A stretch of 64,000 nt of DNA from Ceratorhiza oryzae-sativae. Lineage: Eukaryota > Basidiomycota > Agaricomycetes > Cantharellales > Ceratobasidiaceae. Location of the stretch: assembly GCA_030998015.1 (NCBI GenBank), contig JARWMV010000069.1, forward strand, positions 1 to 64,000, read 5' to 3'. The first letter of the stretch is position 1; the number at the start of each line of letters is the position of its first letter. A program made the position numbers and the translations under genes. The notes beneath the pieces are model-generated. The model ran no database searches and had not been told where the DNA came from. It saw only the letters and a list, made by a program, of their open reading frames with translations. Shown piece after piece: positions 57,801-64,000 of this stretch.

Positions 57801-59050
57801 ATGAATCAATTACCCGCACGAGCATGGCGTCCGCTATGTCTACTGTCACTAGGTATGTCTTTTGCATGCGGGCTTTCAGGACGAGCTTAACCAGTGGTTA
57901 GACGGAGGAGGCATTCGAGCGCTCTCTTCGCTATTTATTCTTCGCGAGATCATGCAGCGTTTAAACGATAGATTACGCAGGTCGAACCCGCGTCACCAAG
58001 ATGTACATCCTTGGCAAGTATTCGACATGATCGGTGGAACCAGTACTGGCGGGTGAGCTCGGAATGTGCTTCTAGTCTGCGGGATTCTCCATCTCAGATT
58101 GACGCTAGCATCACCGCCCTTATGCTCGGGAGGCTTCATATGTCCGTGCAAGACACCATAGAAGCCTACGTCGAATTCTCCGCTTCAGTCTTCTCCGAAA
58201 CCAAGTGGTGCCTCCAAGAAGGCAAATATAAAGCCACTTGTCTCGAGCAAGCCATCAAGGCCATAGTCGACAGGCACGCACAAGGCGAAGAGAATGGGGA
58301 TGGAGAGAATGGGAACTGGGGCGAAGCCTCGATGGAAGATAGACACGAGAGTGAAGAAAACTGCCACGTGTGAGTACTGTGTCGCGTCGATTCGTCGCTT
58401 TATCGAACATTGACGTTGTTATCAGATTCGTTTGCGCCATTCCCGCCGATACGGCCCAGACCCCCGCCCATTTTCGAACGTACCCCGTCAGCGCTCTTCG
58501 AATTCCCTATTGCAAGATCTGGGAAGCCGCTCGTGCGACGAGTGCCGCACCATACTTTTTCAAGCCATTAATTCTTAATCCCGACGACCTGGAAGCACGT
58601 TACGTAGACGCCAGTGCGGGATGTAACAACCCGACCTACGAGCTACTCAACGAAGCTGCCAGACAATTCCCAGATCGAGCTGTCAGTTGCATCCTCAGCC
58701 TCGGCACGGGTCATCCAGACGTGATTCGAGTACGACCGGTGGGAGTAATTCCCAAGTTTCAGTTGTTGGGAATAGCCCAAGCCTTGCGAGACATTGCGAT
58801 CAGTTGCGAGGATACGCATCGTAGGCTCGCCCCGCGGTTTCAATCTCCAGGGGTTTACTTTCGGCTCAATGTCCAGCAGGGGTTGCAGCGCGTTAGCGTG
58901 GAGGACCGGAAGAAGCTTGGCGAGGTGCGGGCGCATACTCATAGTTATATGACCCGCGTCGAGGTCGATAGAAAGATTGAGGATGTGGTTCAGGCGATTT
59001 TGCAGCGTCAGGCTACTATTACGGTGCGACAAGCGGTGGATGGTCAGTAA
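57801..59050 (+). CDS. Patatin-like phospholipase, 362 aa
   Basis: Four exons (57801-57852, 57902-58052, 58109-58369, 58426-59050) give 1089 bases. The catalytic set is complete: oxyanion loop DGGGIRALSS, nucleophile elbow GGTSTGG with Ser, and Asp in RYVDASAGCNNPTYEL. WEAARATSAAPYFFKP is the usual segment before it. Patatin-like proteins hydrolyse acyl ester bonds of phospholipids or galactolipids. There is no signal peptide and no NB-ARC or repeat domain attached, so it is a stand-alone cytosolic form. The second Gly of the classical DGGGxRG is Ala here (RA). It is flanked by same-strand paralogs at 49358 and 63159. Confidence 0.92.
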
Positions 59051-59517
59051 TAATAAGGAGCTTGGATACCACTTTCATGGTTCTTATGAAACGTGTACTT
59101 GTATGAACGTTTTGTATGAACCGCGCTTGTAGATACCTCAAATTTTATTAATGATATATACGGGTGGTCAATTACGTATGCTGAATCTGGATGCATCAGA
59201 AGTCTTGGAGGGTTTCGGCACAGACGGATTTCTTTCTTTGCCAGGCCACTATCGGCTAGTCGCAACTCGATGAGTCGGGCGTAACTGTCGAGTTGAATCA
59301 GTCCCAGGACTTTATGATGTGCATTGAAAATCTGGCCGCCTCTTTTATTAATGCGACGTCACTATCTCAGTAATGGCAGGAAACGGCGGCTGGAAGCTTG
59401 CGCTAACTAGTCGCGACACAGTGGGCCGATCGTCTTCATTCAGATGCAGCACGAGTATGAATCCACAATTTAACGCCAATCGGATAAAATCATGCTAGCC
59501 GGAGAATTCAAAACTGA

Positions 59518-60887
59518 TTAGAAAGATCCGCCGGAGACACCCTTGTAGTTGACCGAGCCGGCCTTTCCACCAGTAACGGTGAGCTTGGAGAAGTCCCACG
59601 TGCCTATCGTTGGGTGAACGAGAGTGGTTACGAGTAAATTCATGTTTCAGAATATTAAGACATACCAGAACAACTCTTGCCACAGTTGACTGCGACACGC
59701 TTGGCTGAAGATTCGACAGCAATCGTGTTCATGGATCCAGTAAATTTGATATCCTAAATCGAAAGAGTTGAGACCCATGTAGCTTACATGCGCTTCAATA
59801 TCACCCACCGACATCGAAACACCATCCCCGGGTGTACCAAGGGTGCTGGGATAAGATTGATCAATAATAACGCCATATTTTTTGGTGCCGGTTGCGGTGT
59901 TGCCCGAGTAGGTGATGCCAGAGACCGAAGAGCCACTCGCGGCGGCCTTGGTCTTGATTCGGAGCGCTTGGTCATTGTTGATGATCTTGTTGTTCAGGAT
60001 AGATATATTCTTGACAACTGCGTTGGAGTCGACTGAGCCAATGGAAATACCATGGCCACCTGTGCAGGTGTTGCGCTGGAACACAATGTTCGAGCCCTTG
60101 TTGAGAGCAAGACAGTCGTCTTGATTTGTAATGACGCTATCTTCAATCGTAAGGTCCGTGGTTGAAACGTCGAATCCGTCGCTTCAGAATTGAAGTCAGC
60201 ATGCGTAAACATGAGGATGCTGGTATTATCTCATTACGTATTATGGCCAGCAGGCTTTCCCCCCGACTTGCTATTTGCAGCATTACCGGCGGCTATTTCA
60301 TGGCTATCAGAAGATGTGATCTTTGCTCGTTGGTACTTGGCACTCACAATCATCGATGGTCAGCTTCGACATGGTCAACTTCGCTGGGTTTGATATGCTA
60401 TACACATGGGCAGGGGAGTTCAAGACCTTGACGTTTGTGTAAGTCCCGGATATCTTGATTTTCATCATCGGGTGTGGCTTGGTCACGCCACCGTTTCCAC
60501 CCTGACCGTCCCAGTAGGATGGGCCGTTTCCATCAAAGGTATGGCCATTTCCGTTAACTGATTCGGAGCCCCGCATAAGTCAAGGTCGTGAGTGAACGCA
60601 AGCCACTCACAAGTAACGCTAGTGCCTTGGATAGAGAACAATGGTCCGGCCCAGTTTGCTACTCCAAACTTGATATCCCCAAGGAGATTAACAGTTGTGC
60701 CTGATAGGAGCGAAAGTTCAAAAGTCTTTCCGGCTGGAACAGTGAATCCCTGGATGTTGACGGTTGTGCACTTTTGGGCGGCGGAAACATCATTGAGGGA
60801 AGTGATGGTCCCAGTGCAACGCCCAATCGGAGTCGCTGTCACGAGCAAAGGTGCAAGCGTAAGAACAAGAGGGGCGAAGTGCATCAT
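59518..60887 (-). CDS. GH28 endopolygalacturonase, secreted, 362 aa
   Basis: Six exons on the minus strand (60887-60611, 60557-60348, 60292-60238, 60181-59809, 59753-59666, 59603-59518) give 1089 bases in one frame; introns are 53-62 nt. The signal peptide is MMHFAPLVLTLAPLLVTATP. Catalytic motifs in order: AGHNTDGFDV (NTD), TNQDDCLALNKG (DD), TGGHGISIGS (GHG), ALRIKT (RIK) and YGVIIDQSYP. Together they are diagnostic of GH28 polygalacturonases, which cleave alpha-1,4-galacturonan in pectin by inversion. Single-domain, of usual length. Two ATGs are adjacent at 60887 and 60884; the first is taken. A TATA-like box lies 65 bp upstream. Confidence 0.95.
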
Positions 60888-60951
60888 ATGAACTAGTATG
60901 TACGCGACTTGGAGTTAGGGAGTTACTACTCGACGAAGGGGGAGAGCACTC

Positions 60952-60959
60952 TATTTAAA
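60952..60959 (-). promoter_or_regulatory. TATA-like box of the polygalacturonase gene
   Basis: TATTTAAA on the plus strand (TTTAAATA read toward the gene), about 65 bp before the ATG. Confidence 0.45.
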
Positions 60960-63158
60960 GGAAAGCATCTAGTTGAATCGTTGGCAGAGCAAAGAGCAGC
61001 CTTACGGCCCCGATGTACGTATGTCATTCTTTATGCCGGCATGAGGCCTCTAGGGCCGATTCGTGTACGCATTCACGGGCCGCCCGGACAGCAACTCCTT
61101 CCATCGCACAATAGTATCAGGATCACGCGAATGGAAACAGTTGTCGCAGAGAAGCGAACTTGAGGAATCAGTGACATGGCATGTTGAAGAGTATGATGTG
61201 GGAGTTGAGGAACGCTATATTCGGTCAGATGTACCTCGCGTAGATAGCTCGGCATGCGTAAATTTCCGGATGCCGTTACTGTGCAACCACACATCAAGGA
61301 ATAATGGATTAAGAATGTAAATGACAATTCTCTTGCATCAGACGATTGCAGCATCGTATTTCCGGGTTCGTTGATTATCTCCCAAATAAGGGTGTTTGTG
61401 GATATCAAATATGAAGAACGACTCAACTATATTCCAGTATAACCTCCGACGGTTTTAGTATCCAACTCTGGCGCTCTCCACGTCGAGTGACTCCAAAGCT
61501 CTACTGCAGGTTATTAATTAATCACGCGAAGAACGACAAAAGGAGCAACCACCAAATTTGTCCCCCTTGGCGAGCTCGGTACTACCCTTGTGATGTCGCG
61601 GCCCGCTCAATGCCGGTGTAATGAATTTACCCGGAGCTTCATGCCGTTATGTACGTAAGCCGTGAGGGGGTAGTCGACAAGAATCAGCTAACTGTCTAAT
61701 CGAAAAAGAGTCCGTAAATACCGATATTTCTGCGTTGGAGTTTTGTATACCCTGGCGGTTTCGAACATGCCAGTGAGCGGGAATATGTGTAGGTTTATTT
61801 ATATTTATGTAGGTTCCGCTGTCCGATCACTTACAAATGCCGTGGCTCGCTCTCTTGGGATAGCACTCAAGGGCATTATCATGAAACGTGATACCTTTGG
61901 GTAAGTTTTGATTTATCAATGGAGACTTCACTGAAGTATGCAGCATAAGTCTCAAGTTTGAATGGTTTGAATGTGCGACTGGATGAGAGTATTGAGAATT
62001 ATGCGATGTAAATATATATCGCCACGCAATGCACAAAGTCTCTTAGAGCTTAGGGAATAGTCGATAAAGTAGAATTACGATATAATCGCCCGGATGCCAA
62101 ATTATCCACACGGTACCAGGGTTTACGTATATTCTCTACACGCAGTACAGAGACGGAGCGGCATGTGACTAGAGAAAGATACAAACTAGAGTTGTGGAGT
62201 AAGCAGGCGATCGCGCCATACACTTAAATCATGTAAGAAATCATAAGGTAATCGTACGTGTGTGGTTAAGCGTTTTGTAAGGCCTTCGTCAACACCCTCC
62301 ACAGAGAGCATGCGTCGCTGGCCACCTGAGATGGAAGGGAACCTCGCCCGGCCGACGATGGGGCTTTCGTACATCGATTAGCTGTTACTCCTCGATCCCG
62401 TCGAGTTCCGTGTTTTTGATGGGGTGTTTCCTGTGCTCCAATACTGCATGGGGGTGGCATTTTTCGCTAGACGCAAAAATCTGGTTTCAATCACGGCTGG
62501 GGCGTTAATTCTTTCGCTATTACACATGTCTGAGGATATCCTAAGGATATACATCTGCACAGGACCGCCAGTCCTACTTGCTTGGCGTTCGTATGTATAG
62601 TAGCATTTGTGTTAACATCGTGAGCGTTACAGCCTATCATCTTGCACTCGTCCTTAAACCTGGGATATGCTGAGTTTTTGGAGCGGGTGAGTGGACTTAT
62701 TTCGAAGCCTCCTATTTTAATTCAGTCCCTCCCTGCCAAAATTTGGGCAGGTAGCGTGGAGCTCGCTGCGACCCGCTTTTTCCTGCGGAGCCTAGGCACC
62801 GATAGCAGATTTGCACGTCACGTCCGGGTGGGTTTTTGTCTTGCTGACCCTTAGTTTGCATATCCCCTGAAAACAGGATACGTCTGTCGCACAAAGCTTT
62901 TGGACAGAAATGAGGGTATTATGTTACCCATTTTGGGCAAAAGATGACCAATAGTTGTTAAGGACAACTTTGATAGTATGTGAATTCCGAACAAAGCAGT
63001 GTTTCCTCGCGGCATGGCGTTATGGCTGTGCGAACTCTGCTCCAAAAGGAAACATGACAGGCAGGCGCTTAGCGCCTTGTACAAGAACTAGAACATTTGC
63101 CTCCTCTTTTCGACCAGCATCAGGGCTCCCATCTTCTCTCTAGCATAGACGATTCTAA
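60960..63158. other. Intergenic, no gene seen
   Basis: Only short frames without domains or splice-linked continuation. Confidence 0.4.
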
Positions 63159-64000
63159 ATGAGCCAGGGACAGGCGCGAAATCAGAGGCCTTTACGTTTC
63201 CTCTCCTTCGGTTAGGACCTGCTCCATATATTTGAGGCGCGTCACACTAACTCTTGAAAACAGACGGCGGAGGCGTAAGGGGACTGTCGTCCCTCGTGAT
63301 ACTAGGAGAAATCATGAAACAATACAACGCAAGACGAAGGGAATTGGATGCGTCAGCCGTAGAGATCCATCCTTGGCAAGTGTTTGATTTGATTTGCGGA
63401 ACTAGCACGGGCGGGTAAGCCGACGTAATTCAGGGCCACTCAGAAACGCGAACTGACTCGGAAAAAAGTCTGATTGCAATTATGCTAGGCCGGCTTCGTA
63501 TGCCCGTAGCGGCTGCAATTGAGGCTTATGCTGCACTCTCAGAATACATATTCGGAACTACAAAACCTTGGTTTTGGCAAGAAGGCACTTTCCAAGCTAC
63601 GAGGCTTGAATATGCCATCAAACTATTAGTTGGAATGTATGCTGAACCACGCCCCGGCTCAAATCCGAGAATGGCCTTTGATTCCAACCACAAGGAGGAG
63701 AATAATCATTATGTCAAGGCCGGAGCCGACGTTCCAATGCTTGATAAGCGCGACGACCGCTGTCACGTGTATGTTTTTGCTTTTCACATTTTCGCTTCTA
63801 ACTAATGGTTATGAGGCTAGGATCGTTTGTGCGGTTACGGCGGACCCTATTTCTACGGTTCGATTCCGTACGTATCATGGTAGCTCGAGCTCACCCGAAT
63901 GCCGCATATGGGAGGCCGCTCGTGCCACTAGCGCAGCGCCAACGTACTTCAAGCCGGTTTATATCGAAGCACGGCATCGAGATACGCTATTTAGATGCTG
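63159..64000 (+). CDS. Patatin-like phospholipase (third copy), cut by the window edge
   Basis: Exons 63159-63210 (52 nt), 63264-63414 (151 nt), 63469-63768 and 63821 onward repeat the plan of the copy at 57801. The oxyanion loop is the full DGGGVRGLSS and the elbow is GTSTGG with Ser. WEAARATSAAPTYFKP follows. Close to the right edge, at about 63976, the expected RYLDA with the catalytic Asp is in another frame than the preceding YFKPVYIE, so a one-base indel is possible, but only 25 bases remain to judge. Type as gene or pseudogene is therefore open. Confidence 0.8.

Noticed and set aside
1..64000. tRNA, rRNA, CRISPR array or bacterial operon signals
   Set aside because: None was seen; the intron-rich gene structure is eukaryotic.

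Overview
The window is nuclear DNA of a filamentous basidiomycete, most likely an Agaricomycete close to Rhizoctonia/Ceratobasidium (inference). Genes are cut by many introns of 46-67 nt with GT...AG ends. The gene families (GH74, GH28, GMC oxidoreductase, tandem P450s, tandem patatin-like genes, a DUF6535-like membrane protein) sit among decayed transposons. No tRNA, rRNA or CRISPR array was recognised.

Layout. 1-0.8 kb: 3' half of a hAT transposase gene with one TAG stop. 1.0-9.7 kb: a CpG-depleted block of dead elements: a Ty3/gypsy remnant on the minus strand, a Tc1/mari­ner-type remnant, an integrase/chromodomain remnant on the plus strand, LTR pieces and a second Gag remnant. 10.5-17 kb: a short dispersed repeat, a weak coding segment and two unrecognised multi-exon minus-strand genes. 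17.9-20.8 kb: an intact 12-exon GH74 xyloglucanase gene (743 aa). 21.2-40.4 kb: three same-strand paralogous cytochrome P450 genes. The first is split by a 6.4-kb LINE, the second looks intact, and the third is a pseudogene whose first exon lies at the edge of a second CpG-depleted block (33.9-38.4 kb). 40.8-43.2 kb: a secreted GMC oxidoreductase with a GPI-anchor-like tail. 45.2-46.6 kb: an aquaglyceroporin with a probable frameshift. 47.2-48.1 kb: a small F-box-like gene. 49.4-50.6, 57.8-59.1 and 63.2-64.0 kb: three patatin-like phospholipase genes with the same exon plan; the first has lost its catalytic residues but keeps an open frame. Between them lie an unrecognised gene region, a DUF6535-like gene (minus), a 5'-truncated LINE, and a GH28 endopolygalacturonase (minus, six exons, 362 aa).

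How the parts fit. GH74 (xyloglucan), GH28 (pectin) and the GMC oxidase (probable H2O2 or aldehyde supply) are plant cell-wall attack functions. P450s and patatin-like proteins are typical expanded accessory families in such fungi. The strongest signals outside genes are: (i) blocks where CpG is almost absent and premature stops are nearly all TGA, as CGA to TGA change would give, with the decay reaching into a P450 gene; (ii) a short element family (about 170-290 bp, 5-bp target duplications, conserved hairpin) present in six copies, one of them split by a nested LTR-like insertion; (iii) a LINE inserted exactly at a P450 splice donor with a 13-bp target duplication.

Exon borders were worked out by hand from splice signals, phase continuity and comparison among paralogs inside the window; no database search was possible.
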